21,008 nt of DNA from Heterostelium multicystogenum (lineage: Eukaryota; Evosea; Eumycetozoa; Acytosteliales; Acytosteliaceae). The translations under genes were made by a program, and so were the position numbers. The notes under the pieces were generated by a model. The model was not told where the DNA came from. It searched no databases and saw nothing but the letters and a program-made list of their open reading frames with translations. Shown here piece after piece: positions 1 to 9,269 of the stretch (the first letter of the stretch is position 1; each line of letters opens with the position of its first letter). The stretch lies in NCBI GenBank assembly GCA_003667245.1, contig RCNN01000274.1:1-21008 (forward strand), given 5' to 3'.

Positions 1-669
1 AAGATCAGCCGGGTCAGTGTCGGTTCCCTGAAACGCTGGCGGGAACTGGATATCCGTACTGGCGACCAGGTCTCCATCAGCCTCGCCGGGCACGTCATCC
101 CCCGCCTTGACCGCGTCATCCTGCGCAGCCAGCCACGGGCCGAGTTGCAGGTCCCGCAGGCCAGGGACTTCCACCCCTTGAGTTGCTGGCAACTGGCCCC
201 GGGTTGCGAAGAACAGCTGCTCGCGCGCCTGACCTGGCTGAGCGGCGCCCAGGGCCTGGCCCTGCCACACATCGGCCGCGAAACCTGGAACACCTTGATC
301 CAGGCCGGCCTGATCGACGGCCTGCTCGATTGGTTAACCCTGGATGAGGCAGAGCTTGCTAACATTGATGGCTTCGGCGAACGCAGCAGTGCGCGTTTAC
401 TCGACAGCTTGCGCAGCGCCCGGCAGCGACCGTTCGCGCAATGGCTGATGGCCCTGGGAGTACCGCCCACGGCCCGCAACAATCTACAAGGCGGCTGGCA
501 AACCCTGGCCGCCAGAGACACTCAAGCCTGGCTGGCCGAAGACGGCATAGGCCCGGGTCGCGCGGCGCAACTGAGCGCCTTTTTTCGCGACCCGCAGGTG
601 CTGGCCTTGAGTGAAACATTACGGGCTGCCGGGATAGATGGTTTTTTGACCTCTGCCCGACGGCATTAA
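1..669 (+). CDS. ligB: NAD-dependent DNA ligase LigB, C-terminal part (5' end outside window)
   Basis: The reading frame is open from base 1 to a TAA at 667-669 and gives the last 222 residues. The first 50 or so residues look like the OB-fold that follows the adenylation domain in NAD-dependent ligases (stretch GDQVSISLAGHVIPRLDRVI). Next is a short segment with only two cysteines instead of the four of the LigA zinc finger. A helix-hairpin-helix region follows (LANIDGFGERSSARLLDSL). The protein ends without a BRCT domain, which fits the shorter LigB paralogue and not LigA. From the family, it seals nicks in duplex DNA using NAD+; LigB is usually dispensable beside LigA. The adenylation lysine would lie upstream of the window and cannot be checked. 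The frame is uninterrupted. Confidence 0.88.
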   Translation, partial: KISRVSVGSLKRWRELDIRTGDQVSISLAGHVIPRLDRVILRSQPRAELQVPQARDFHPLSCWQLAPGCEEQLLARLTWLSGAQGLALPHIGRETWNTLIQAGLIDGLLDWLTLDEAELANIDGFGERSSARLLDSLRSARQRPFAQWLMALGVPPTARNNLQGGWQTLAARDTQAWLAEDGIGPGRAAQLSAFFRDPQVLALSETLRAAGIDGFLTSARRH

Positions 670-730
670 CCGGTGCCGGCAGAATTCATCCTGCCCACCT
701 GATTGCGACCTTGTTTCCCTTGGAGCCTTT

Positions 731-1127
731 ATGAAATTTCTTGCACCTTTTGCCCTGTTGACCGTCGCTACCCTTATGTCCGCGCCATTGCTGGCAGCCG
801 AGGAAGCTGCGCCACTCACAGGCTGCGCCGCCAAGCGCGAGTCCATCAGCACCCAGAATCGAACAAGCCAAGGCCCACGGCAACAGTGAGCAACAAGCCG
901 GCCTGGAAAAAGCCTTGAGTGAAGTCACCGCCAACTGCACCGATGCCTCCTTGAAAAAGGAGCGGGAAAACAAGGTGCTCGACGCCAAGCACGAAGTCAG
1001 CCGCCGTCAGGCTGACCTCGACAAGGCGATGAAGAAGGGTGACTCCGACAAGATCAACAAGCGCAAGGACAAGCTGGCCCAGTCACGCAAGGACTTGCAG
1101 GAAGCCCTGGACGAACTGGACAAGTAA
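731..1127 (+). CDS. DUF1090 (YqjC-like) small periplasmic protein, frameshifted as sequenced
   Basis: ATG at 731 has a good Shine-Dalgarno GGAG at 722-725. The product starts with a Sec signal peptide (MKFLAPFALLTVATLMSAPLLAAEE), then a Cys-containing segment (TGCAAKRESIS). The second half, in the next frame to the TAA at 1125-1127, is a highly charged helix rich in Lys, Glu and Asp (ERENKVLDAKHEVSRRQADL), probably a coiled coil. This is the layout of the DUF1090 family, whose function is unknown. One extra A at 857/858 (CAGAATCG where the coding frame wants CAGATCG) breaks the frame. Restored, it would encode about 131 residues, a usual length. It converges with the cytochrome gene, leaving only 7 bases between the two stop codons and no visible terminator. 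Confidence 0.78.
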
Positions 1128-1134
1128 GACGGCC

Positions 1135-1584
1135 TCAGTGATCGCGGAACTGTTTATGGCACGCGGTGCAGGCATCTTCGACTTTCTGCACCGCCGGCCC
1201 GAGGTTGCTGGCCTTGTAGGGCTGGACCTGGCTGGTGATCACCAATTCACCGGTGGCCGTTTCAAGGTTTCGAGCCATTTCCTGGAAACGTGCCTGCTGC
1301 TGCCACACGTCGTCCTTGGCGCTGGTGTGGTCTTCTTCACGCACGCTCGGGAAATGTTTCCACGGTTCGTGGGACAACGCATCAAGCTTGACCGCGCCTT
1401 CGGCAAATTTGCCGCCGTCGAATGGAATGCGCCCACGCAACATGCCGCCCAGGTCTTCGCCGGTCTTGAGCATCTGCTTGAAAATGGCCTTGCGCTGGCC
1501 AAGGGGCGAATTCGGATCAACCCCGCCGCAGGCGGACAGTGTCAGGCAGGCCAGCAATACAACGGTCAGTCTTTTAAAAGTCAT
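1135..1584 (-). CDS. Cytochrome c' family protein, predicted lipoprotein
   Basis: The 149-residue product starts at the ATG at 1584-1582. It opens with a lipoprotein signal (MTFKRLTVVLLACLTLSAC) whose lipobox cysteine is residue 19. The only heme-binding motif is CTACH at residues 139-143, seven residues from the C-terminus. A single C-terminal CxxCH on a small, mostly helical protein is the hallmark of class II cytochromes c', in which heme iron is held by the motif His and the other side is open to small ligands such as NO. Family members are periplasmic; here the lipobox suggests membrane anchoring, which is an inference. It is divergent from mltA across a 128-base spacer. The physiological role (NO binding or electron transfer) cannot be read from the sequence. 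Confidence 0.85.
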   Translation of the reverse strand: MTFKRLTVVLLACLTLSACGGVDPNSPLGQRKAIFKQMLKTGEDLGGMLRGRIPFDGGKFAEGAVKLDALSHEPWKHFPSVREEDHTSAKDDVWQQQARFQEMARNLETATGELVITSQVQPYKASNLGPAVQKVEDACTACHKQFRDH

Positions 1585-1712
1585 GATGGCTCAAGGTCAC
1601 GGGAAACGGCGGCCAGTATCCTCGCCCCGCCCGCAAAGACCAATACCCCTATTAATAATAAGGGTTGCTCGAACGCCAGCCGATACGAGCAATCGCTTCA
1701 GGAATTTTGTGT

Positions 1713-2882
1713 ATGAATACCCGTTTTAAGCCTTGGCGCCGCCTCGTGTGGGCCCTGCCAATGATCGCGCTGCTGGCCGGTTGCGACACCGGCAAGGACG
1801 AAAAAGCCAAGCCCCACGCCATTGCTACCTACGTCGGCGCCACCTGGGAAAACCTGCCGGCCGTGTCGGACAGCGACCTGCAAGCCGGCTTTGAATCCTG
1901 GCGCAGTGCCTGTCAACGCCTCAAGGCTGACCCGGTATGGGGCCCGACGTGCGCGGCATCGGCCACCGTGCCGTCGACCGCAGTGGCGATTCGTGACTTC
2001 CTCAAGGCCAACCTCGACGTCTACGGCCTGCGCTCGGCCGACAACAGCCCCAACGGCCTGATCACCGGCTACTACGAACCGGTTTACCCCGGCAGCCTCA
2101 CCGAAACCGCCACCGCCCATGTACCGGTGTTCGGCGTGCCGGATGACCTGATCATCGTCAACCTGGAAAGCATCTACCCGGAGCTCAAGGGCAAGCGCCT
2201 GCGCGGTCGCCTGGAAGGCCGGGTACTCAAACCCTATGACGACGCCAGCACCATCAACCACCAAGGCTCCACCGCCAAGCCCATCGCCTGGCTGACCAAT
2301 CCGATGGACCTGCAATTCCTGCAGATTCAGGGTTCTGGCCGCATCCAACTGGCCGATGGCCGCCAATTGCGTGTCGGTTACGGCGACCAGAATGGCTACC
2401 CGTACCGCCCCATCGGCCGCTGGCTGGTGGAGCAAGGCGAGCTGAAAAAAGAAGACGTGACCATGGGCGCCATCGCGGCCTGGGCCAAGGCGCATCCGCA
2501 GCGCATTCCTGAATTGCTGGCAAGCAACCCCAGCTACGTATTCTTCAGTGCACGCCCCGACAGCAACGAAGGCCCCCGTGGCTCGCTGAACGTGCCACTG
2601 ACTGCGGGTTATAGCGTCGCGGTGGACCGCAAGGTAATTCCGCTGGGCAGCCTGTTGTGGCTGTCGACTACCCGACCGGATGGCGCGCCGATTGCCCGCC
2701 CGGTGGCCGCGCAGGACACCGGCGGTGCAATTACCGGCGAAGTGCGGGCCGACCTGTTCTGGGGCACCGGTGATGCCGCTGGTGAGTTGGCGGGCAACAT
2801 GAAGCAGCAGGGCCAGATCTGGATGCTGTGGCCCAAAGGCGCAGCATTGCCAAAAGTGCCGGACGCGCCGACAGGCACCTGA
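1713..2882 (+). CDS. mltA: Membrane-bound lytic murein transglycosylase A
   Basis: The 389-residue product starts at ATG 1713, preceded by AGGA about 10 bases upstream. An ATG 48 bases further upstream would add 16 residues ahead of a clean lipoprotein signal, so it was rejected. Lipobox LLAGC puts the lipidated Cys at residue 24, followed by Asp25. The MltA domain shows the typical ITGYYEP block and a long middle region. The C-terminal 3D domain carries AAQDTGGAITGEVRADLFWG, with Asp335 the likely catalytic acid by analogy with E. coli MltA. The enzyme cleaves the MurNAc-GlcNAc bond of peptidoglycan, forming 1,6-anhydro-MurNAc ends during wall turnover. Length and motifs are normal and the frame is intact. 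Asp at +2 is an inner-membrane retention signal in E. coli, but Pseudomonas sorting rules differ. Confidence 0.95.
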   Translation: MNTRFKPWRRLVWALPMIALLAGCDTGKDEKAKPHAIATYVGATWENLPAVSDSDLQAGFESWRSACQRLKADPVWGPTCAASATVPSTAVAIRDFLKANLDVYGLRSADNSPNGLITGYYEPVYPGSLTETATAHVPVFGVPDDLIIVNLESIYPELKGKRLRGRLEGRVLKPYDDASTINHQGSTAKPIAWLTNPMDLQFLQIQGSGRIQLADGRQLRVGYGDQNGYPYRPIGRWLVEQGELKKEDVTMGAIAAWAKAHPQRIPELLASNPSYVFFSARPDSNEGPRGSLNVPLTAGYSVAVDRKVIPLGSLLWLSTTRPDGAPIARPVAAQDTGGAITGEVRADLFWGTGDAAGELAGNMKQQGQIWMLWPKGAALPKVPDAPTGT

Positions 2883-2898
2883 AGAACACCAAGGTCTA

Positions 2899-3004
2899 TG
2901 TGGGAGCGGGCTTGTGTGGGAGCGGGCTTGCTCGCGAATGCGGTGTGTCAGTCACCGGATGTATCGACTGATCGACCGCATTCGCGAGCAAGCCCGCTCC
3001 CACA
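2899..3004. repeat. REPIN (paired inverted REP elements) with a duplicated half-element
   Basis: Two 29-base arms, 2915-2943 and 2976-3004, are perfect inverted copies around a 32-base loop. Each arm begins or ends with the Pseudomonas REP core TGTGGGAGCGGGCTTG / CTCGCGAA. The first 16 bases of the left arm also occur as an exact extra copy at 2899-2914, directly abutting the arm. It lies just after the mltA stop codon and before the MAPEG stop codon, so it sits between convergent genes. Such elements are mobilised in trans by RAYT transposases, none of which is in this window. It may also act as a transcript end or mRNA 3' stabiliser, which is an inference. Confidence 0.93.
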
Positions 3005-3022
3005 TTTGAACAGTGTCAGGCT

Positions 3023-3409
3023 TCAGATCGAGACGAAGAAGAAGCTCGCAATCAACGCCATCCCCACCGCCCACACCACCGACCGCAGCATCGCCCAGTC
3101 CGCCAGGTAGCAGATGATGTAGAGCAACCGGCTGGTGATGAACAGCACCGCCAGGACGTTGATCGTCACCAGCGACGCAACGCCAGCCAGATGGGCAATG
3201 ATCACCGCGGCCGCAAAGGCCGGGGTCACTTCGAAGCTGTTGAGTTGCGCACTGTGGGCGCGCTTGGCAAACCCCTCGAGGGTGTCGAGGAACGCCCGCG
3301 GGTCATGGTTCTGCCGGGGCCCGAACTTGCCGCCGCTGAACTTGGCCACGCCCGTGCACAGGTACGGCAGAAAAATTGCGATCAACACACACCAGAAAGC
3401 GACTGTCAT
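3023..3409 (-). CDS. MAPEG family membrane protein
   Basis: The 128-residue product starts at ATG 3409-3407 with AGGA upstream. It has four hydrophobic segments, at about residues 2-22, 60-80, 82-100 and 108-127, with the family-like cytosolic loop between the first two (ARRAFLDTLEG-type region: PRAFLDTLEGFAKRAHSAQLNSFE). This pattern fits MAPEG proteins, small four-helix membrane proteins related to microsomal glutathione transferases. Bacterial members are mostly uncharacterised, so neither substrate nor reaction can be assigned. It lies 31 bases downstream of the EamA transporter gene on the same strand, and the two may be co-transcribed. The frame is intact. Confidence 0.85.
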   Translation of the reverse strand: MTVAFWCVLIAIFLPYLCTGVAKFSGGKFGPRQNHDPRAFLDTLEGFAKRAHSAQLNSFEVTPAFAAAVIIAHLAGVASLVTINVLAVLFITSRLLYIICYLADWAMLRSVVWAVGMALIASFFFVSI

Positions 3410-3440
3410 AACCCATTCCTTTTTTAGTTTTATCCGACGG

Positions 3441-4274
3441 TTAGAGTTTCATCACGAACATGCCGATCAGCACCAACCCACAGGCTATGAGCCGTGGGCG
3501 GCCGAAAGGTTCTTTCAGGTAACGCATGCCGAACAGCACCACCAGGATCACGCTGACTTCGCGCAGCGCGGCGGCTTCGGCAATCGAGCCCAACTGCATG
3601 GCCCAAAGCACCAGAGCGTAGCTCAACAACACGCACAACCCGACACTAAGCCCCAGCCTCCACTGCGTGCGCCAGAACAGCCCGAACGCCGCCCGTTTGC
3701 GCACCATCGCCAGCAACGGAAACGGCCATGCGCTTATCAGCGTCAGCCACACCAGGTAGTCCAGCGGGTGTGACCAACGGCGCAATGCCTGGCCATCGAG
3801 GAAGGTGTAGCAACCGATACACAAGCCGATCAACGCCACCACCGGCAGCATCGACCAGGGCAACCGGTCGCCACCGCCGCCCTGCCACAACAGGCACAGC
3901 ATGCCGAACGGGATCAGCAGAATGCCGAGAATCTGCTGGGTACTGAGCACCTCACCGGCAAACACCAGCGTCAGCGCCAGCACCACCAAAGGCGACAAGC
4001 CGCGCATCAATGGGTACACCAAGCCCAGGTCACCCACGCGATAGGCCTGGATCAGCAGGTAGCGGTAGAGCAATTCAAACAACGCCGAGGCGATGATCCA
4101 CGGCCAGATTTCCAGTGGCGGAAACGATACAAACCCCACCGCCAGCACCACAAACAGCAATGCCACCGTGTCCATGCACGCGATGACCAACAGGCGCTCG
4201 CCGCTGAATTTGATCAAGGTGTTCCACGTCGCATGCAACAACGCCGCTACCAGTACCAGAGCTGTTGCAATCAC
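3441..4274 (-). CDS. EamA/DMT superfamily transporter
   Basis: The 277-residue product has about nine or ten hydrophobic helices throughout and begins MIATALVLVAALLHATWNTL. The length, the two-repeat helix arrangement and the short loops fit drug/metabolite transporters of the EamA group, inner-membrane exporters or importers of small metabolites. No substrate can be assigned. The start is GTG at 4274-4272, supported by a strong Shine-Dalgarno (GGGGAG, five bases upstream on the minus strand). It is the first gene of a probable two-gene unit with the MAPEG gene. The upstream spacer is long (454 bases to the next large gene). The frame is uninterrupted. Confidence 0.87.
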   Translation of the reverse strand: MIATALVLVAALLHATWNTLIKFSGERLLVIACMDTVALLFVVLAVGFVSFPPLEIWPWIIASALFELLYRYLLIQAYRVGDLGLVYPLMRGLSPLVVLALTLVFAGEVLSTQQILGILLIPFGMLCLLWQGGGGDRLPWSMLPVVALIGLCIGCYTFLDGQALRRWSHPLDYLVWLTLISAWPFPLLAMVRKRAAFGLFWRTQWRLGLSVGLCVLLSYALVLWAMQLGSIAEAAALREVSVILVVLFGMRYLKEPFGRPRLIACGLVLIGMFVMKL

Positions 4275-4584
4275 GGTGACTCCCCAGTCATAAAAAGCGG
4301 AATTGATTCGCCATATTTCAGCACCTGTTTATACTAAAGCCGACCACGCCGCACTCAGTTGCGCAAAGACCTGGACCAATAAATTTTTTGCCGCTGCCCG
4401 ATCTTCGCCGATCCGGGCGTCGGCCTGCGTATGCCTGATCAGAGCGCCGCGATTACCGAAGGAGATCCTCGCCTGCCGCTCGGTGCCTGGATCGGCGGGA
4501 TGGTGGCGGCGGCACTTTTGTTCATCGACCTGCAACGTCGTCGCCTTGCTGCGGTCAACGTAGCCAACTGATAAATGTGTTCTG
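4275..4584. other. Spacer upstream of the antiporter gene, no confident gene
   Basis: This stretch has lower coding signal than its surroundings. It holds a TATACT hexamer at 4330-4335 that could be a -10 box, with only a weak TTCGCC 17 bases upstream, then an AT-rich patch with six T at 4384-4389. Short open frames are interrupted by stops in all directions, except for the 46-codon frame listed separately. It could be a leader region or the remains of a lost gene; the sequence does not decide. Confidence 0.4.
4431..4571 (+). CDS. Possible 46-residue small membrane protein (uncertain)
   Basis: The ATG frame 4431-4571 encodes a charged start (MPDQSAAITEGDPRLP), one hydrophobic stretch at about residues 17-32 (LGAWIGGMVAAALLFI) and a basic end (DLQRRRLAAVNVAN). 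That is the look of a single-pass small membrane protein with a cytosolic C-terminus. No Shine-Dalgarno precedes the ATG. The same frame is open for another 17 codons upstream to a TAA near 4377-4379, so it could equally be the tail of a degraded or frameshifted longer gene. I do not recognise the family. Confidence is low. Confidence 0.28.
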   Translation: MPDQSAAITEGDPRLPLGAWIGGMVAAALLFIDLQRRRLAAVNVAN

Positions 4585-4691
4585 TGTGGGAGCTGTCGAG
4601 CTTTAGCGAGGCTGCGATACAGGCGCTGCGGTCTTGCAGCCTCACCCAGGTGATGCCATCGCAGCCTCGCTGGGGCTCGACAGCTCCCACA
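4585..4691. repeat. REP-like inverted repeat, second type
   Basis: The arms 4585-4618 and 4658-4691 form an imperfect long hairpin. They share TGTGGGAGCTGTCGAGC at the outer end and CGAGGCTGCGAT at the inner end, with small mismatches between (CTTTAG against CCCAG). The outer TGTGGGAGC matches the other REP elements of the window, but the inner part differs, so this is a different REP class. It ends 37 bases before the antiporter start codon, so it lies in a 5' region; the other large hairpins of the window lie at gene 3' ends. Confidence 0.85.
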
Positions 4692-4728
4692 TATGATCTC
4701 TACTCACTCCTCCATCCAAGGACCCCGG

Positions 4729-5996
4729 ATGCTTGAACTTTGTCGCTGCGTTTATTTGCCTCACCACCCTGCTCACGTATGTGAACTACCGCTTCATCGG
4801 CCTGCCGCCCACCATCGGTGTGATGGTCACGGCACTGATGTTTTCCCTGCTGCTGCAAGGCTTGAGCTTTATCGGCTACCCCGGCCTTGAAGAGCGCATC
4901 CAGCAGTTGATCGGCCAGATCGACTTCGGCGACCTGCTGATTGAACTGGATGCTCTCGTTCCTGCTGTTCGCCGGCGCCTTGCACGTCAACCTGAGCGAC
5001 CTGCGCAGCTACCGCTGGCCCATCGGCCTGCTCGCCACCTTCGGCGTATTGATTGCCACGGTGGTGATCGGCAGCCTGGCCTTCTACATCTTTGCCCTGT
5101 TCGGCTGGCACGTGAGTTTCCTGTACTGCCTGCTGTTCGGCGCGCTGATTTCCCCCACCGACCCGATTGCCGTACTCGGTGTGCTGCGGACCGCCAATGC
5201 GTCGAAACCGCTGAAAACCACCATCGTCGGCGAATCGCTGTTCAACGACGGCACCGCGGTGGTGGTGTTCACCGTGTTGCTGGGCATCGCGCAACTGGGC
5301 GAGACGCCTACGGTCGGCGCCACGGCCATGCTGTTTGCCCATGAAGCGATTGGCGGCGTGGTGTTTGGCGGGCTGATCGGCTACATCGTGTACCTGATGA
5401 TCAAGAGCATCGAGCAGTATCAGATCGAAGTGATGCTGACCCTGGCCCTGGTGATCGGCGGCTCGGCGATGGCCACTGAACTGCACGTCTCGGCACCCAT
5501 TGCGATGGTGGTGGCGGGCCTGATCATCGGCAACCTCGGCCGCAAGCTGGCGATGAACGACATGACCCGGCGCTACCTGGACGGCTTCTGGGAACTGCTC
5601 GATGACATGCTCAACGCCCTGCTGTTTGCGCTGATCGGCATGGAACTGCTGCTGTTGCCGTTCAACTGGCTGCACGTGTTGGCCGCCAGTTTGCTGGCCG
5701 TGGCAATCCTGTTGTCACGCCTGCTGACGGTGGCCCCGGCGATCCTGCTGCTGCGCCGCTGGCGCACGGTGCCCCGCGGCACCATCCGCATCCTCACATG
5801 GGGCGGCTTGCGCGGCGGGGTTTCCGTGGCACTGGCCCTGGCCCTGCCACTGGGCCCGGAGCGTGACTTGCTGCTGAGCATCACCTACATCGTGGTGCTG
5901 TCTTCGATCCTGTTGCAGGGCTTGAGCATCGGCAAGCTGGTCAAGCATGTGACCAAGGATGAGCCGGCGCCTGCTGCGGCGCCGGAGACTCACTGA
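4729..5996 (+). CDS. CPA1-family Na+/H+ antiporter (NhaP type), frameshifted as sequenced
   Basis: The protein would be about 421 residues with some 12 membrane helices. Family motifs are clear: ISPTDPIAVLG with Asp144, GESLFNDGTAVVVF with Glu168, Asn172 and Asp173, and LTWGGLRGGVSVALALALP near the end. These are the ion-binding aspartates and the conserved arginine of CPA1 exchangers, which trade cytosolic Na+ (or K+) for external protons. ATG 4729 follows AAGGA at 4718-4722 and reads MLEL before an extra T in 4739-4741 shifts the frame. A second extra T at 4941/4942 (GATTGAAC) shifts it again. Coding similarity continues across both. The 3' end overlaps the convergent FNT gene by 7 bases. 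Confidence 0.9.
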
Positions 5997-6877
5997 CCCT
6001 TGTTGATCTGCTGCGGATGCCTCGGGTCCGCAGCGGCTTTGCCCGGCAGGCTGCTTTCGCTGCGAATCTGCGCATGGCTGATCAGCGCAAAGATAAAGCT
6101 GCCGCCGATGATATTGCCCGCCAGCGTCGGCCCGGCGAACACCAGCCAGAAGTCTTTCCACGGCAGCTCGCCGGCGAATACCAGGTACGACACTTCCGCC
6201 GAGCCCACCACGATGTGGGTGAAGTCTCCCAGTGCCATCAGGTAGGTGATCAGGATGATGATCCAGATTTTGGCGCTTTCCATGGATGGGATCATCCAGA
6301 CCATGGTGGCGATCATCCAGCCCGACACGATGCCCTTGGCGAACATCTGGTAGGCGTCGTTTTCCATGACCTTGCGCCCGATTTCCAGGAAGGCCAGGTC
6401 GGTCTTGGTGTCAAAGATCGGCAAGTGCAGCATCACGTACGCCACCAGCAAGGTGCCGCACAGGTTGCCCACCAGCACCACGGCCCATAAACGCAGCAGG
6501 CGTGCGAAATTCTTCAGCGTGGGTTTGCTCATCACCGGCAACACCGCGGTCAGGGTGTTTTCGGTGAATAACTGCTGACGGGCGAGGATCACGGCAAGAA
6601 AGCCGGCGCAGTAACCAAAACTGGCGATCACCTTGAACTCTTCGCCATCCGGCAGGCGCGAGTTGAGCAAGCCCATGCCCATCAGTGACAGGCCCATGGT
6701 CAGGCCGGCGGCCAGCGCCGACCACCACAACGCGGCGACGTTGCGCTCCAGTTCCTGATCGCCTTGAGTGCGGATGATTTCATGCAGAACCGCCGCGCGA
6801 GGCGGCTGATTCTTGTCGACGTCGTGCTGCTCTTCCTGCGACAGATTGGGGGTCTTGCCGTCTTCTTGCGTGGCCAT
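5990..6877 (-). CDS. Formate/nitrite transporter (FNT) family protein
   Basis: The 295-residue product has a hydrophilic N-terminus of about 45 residues (MATQEDGKTPNLSQEEQHDV) and then six hydrophobic helices, with a hydrophilic C-terminal tail. The helix-5 region shows LMALGDFTHIVVGS, whose His221 matches the central histidine of FNT channels such as FocA. The family forms pentameric inner-membrane channels for small monovalent anions and acids (formate, nitrite, acetate, hydrosulfide). The long charged N-terminus resembles the YfdC-like subgroup, for which no substrate is firmly known. ATG at 6877-6875. It converges with the antiporter gene with a 7-base overlap of coding ends. It is 77 bases downstream of the thioesterase gene on the same strand. 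The frame is intact. Confidence 0.9.
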   Translation of the reverse strand: MATQEDGKTPNLSQEEQHDVDKNQPPRAAVLHEIIRTQGDQELERNVAALWWSALAAGLTMGLSLMGMGLLNSRLPDGEEFKVIASFGYCAGFLAVILARQQLFTENTLTAVLPVMSKPTLKNFARLLRLWAVVLVGNLCGTLLVAYVMLHLPIFDTKTDLAFLEIGRKVMENDAYQMFAKGIVSGWMIATMVWMIPSMESAKIWIIILITYLMALGDFTHIVVGSAEVSYLVFAGELPWKDFWLVFAGPTLAGNIIGGSFIFALISHAQIRSESSLPGKAAADPRHPQQINKGQ

Positions 6878-6954
6878 GGTGATACCTGAACGGGGGGGCG
6901 ATGTTCAGGTACGACCTATGGTTGATCAAGAGCGTTCACTGGCCCTGCGCAGGA

Positions 6955-7359
6955 TTACTCGCCGAGGCCTTCCGACTGGAACTGATCCTTCACGTACTTG
7001 ATCTCGGTACGGCCGTGGGGCGCCGGCAACCCGTCTTCGCCCAGGTTCACGAAGACCATTTTTTCCACCGTCAGAATGCTCTTGCGCGTGATCTTGTTGC
7101 GCACTTCACAGGTCAGGGTGATGGAGGTGCGACCGAACTCGGTGGCGGTGATGCCCAGTTCGATGATGTCGCCCTGGCGCGAGGCGCTGACGAAGTTGAT
7201 TTCGGAGATGTACTTGGTCACCACCCGCTGGTTGCCCAACTGGACAATCGCGTAGATGGCCGCTTCTTCGTCGATCCAGCGCAGCAGGCTGCCACCGAAC
7301 AGGGTGCCGTTGGGGTTGAGGTCTTCGGGTTTTACCCATTTGCGGGTGTGGAAGTTCAT
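6955..7359 (-). CDS. Hotdog-fold acyl-CoA thioesterase (YciA-like)
   Basis: The 134-residue product has the hotdog core with NPNGTLFGGSLLRWIDEEAA near residues 15-34. This is the conserved N-G-x-x-F-G-G-x-L-x-x-W-x-D block of YciA-type thioesterases, whose acidic residue activates water. The later part (GRTSITLTCEVRN) is the central strand pair. The enzyme hydrolyses acyl-CoA to free acid plus CoA in the cytosol; the preferred chain is not visible here. The start is ATG 7359-7357, chosen because GGAG sits five bases upstream on the minus strand. An in-frame ATG 60 bases further upstream would add 20 residues with no family character. The gene ends with TAA at 6957-6955. Confidence 0.88.
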   Translation of the reverse strand: MNFHTRKWVKPEDLNPNGTLFGGSLLRWIDEEAAIYAIVQLGNQRVVTKYISEINFVSASRQGDIIELGITATEFGRTSITLTCEVRNKITRKSILTVEKMVFVNLGEDGLPAPHGRTEIKYVKDQFQSEGLGE

Positions 7360-7479
7360 GTTCACTCCAAAGCGTGTTGCGAAATGATGGGCAACATCAT
7401 GGCAGAGGCCGGGGCCCAAGCTCTATGAGCCATTGCCTATCAACCCCATGAGCGATCTTCATGCCGCCGACAGAAAGGC

Positions 7480-7508
7480 TTTAGAAGTCAGGCGCAGGCG
7501 GCTATAAT
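7480..7508 (+). promoter_or_regulatory. Probable sigma-70 promoter of ahcY
   Basis: A perfect TATAAT at 7503-7508 is preceded, 17 bases away, by TTTAGA at 7480-7485, a poor -35 match. Transcription would begin near 7515, about 50 bases before the riboswitch aptamer, giving a leader of roughly 170 bases. The position and the perfect -10 box make this the likely ahcY promoter. Confidence 0.7.
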
Positions 7509-7541
7509 CGCCTCCGCTTCAAAACGGTCATCTTCGATTGA

Positions 7542-9095
<1,554 letters not shown>

Positions 9096-9117
9096 TTTGC
9101 CTGCTGCCTGCTCCCCA

Positions 9118-9222
9118 TGTGGGGGCGGGCTTTTGTGGGAGCGGGCTTGCTCGCGAAGGCGGTGTGTCAGTCGACTTATCTACTACTGACATACCGCCTT
9201 CGCGAGCAAGCCCGCTCCCACA
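9118..9222. repeat. REPIN between ahcY and metF, with a degenerate duplicated half-element
   Basis: The arms TGTGGGAGCGGGCTTG... at 9134-9163 and its inverse at 9193-9222 are perfect complements over about 30 bases, around a loop of about 29 bases that itself contains a short inverted repeat (GTCAGT / ACTGAC). Directly before the left arm, 9118-9133 reads TGTGGGGGCGGGCTTT, a 14-of-16 match to the first 16 bases of the arm. The same arrangement occurs after mltA. Lying between two same-strand methyl-cycle genes, the hairpin could modulate read-through or stabilise the ahcY mRNA; this is an inference. Confidence 0.93.
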
Positions 9223-9269
9223 TTGACGGTGTGCACCTTCTGGCTTTATGAGTTTCCATAGGTATGACC

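Noticed and set aside
1665..1712. Upstream ATG that would extend MltA by 16 residues
   Set aside because: The extension would precede an intact lipoprotein signal peptide and has no ribosome site.
4729..4735. TTG at 4733 as the antiporter start
   Set aside because: ATG 4729 with AAGGA upstream begins the usual MLEL start, and the frame change is explained by one extra T at 4739-4741.
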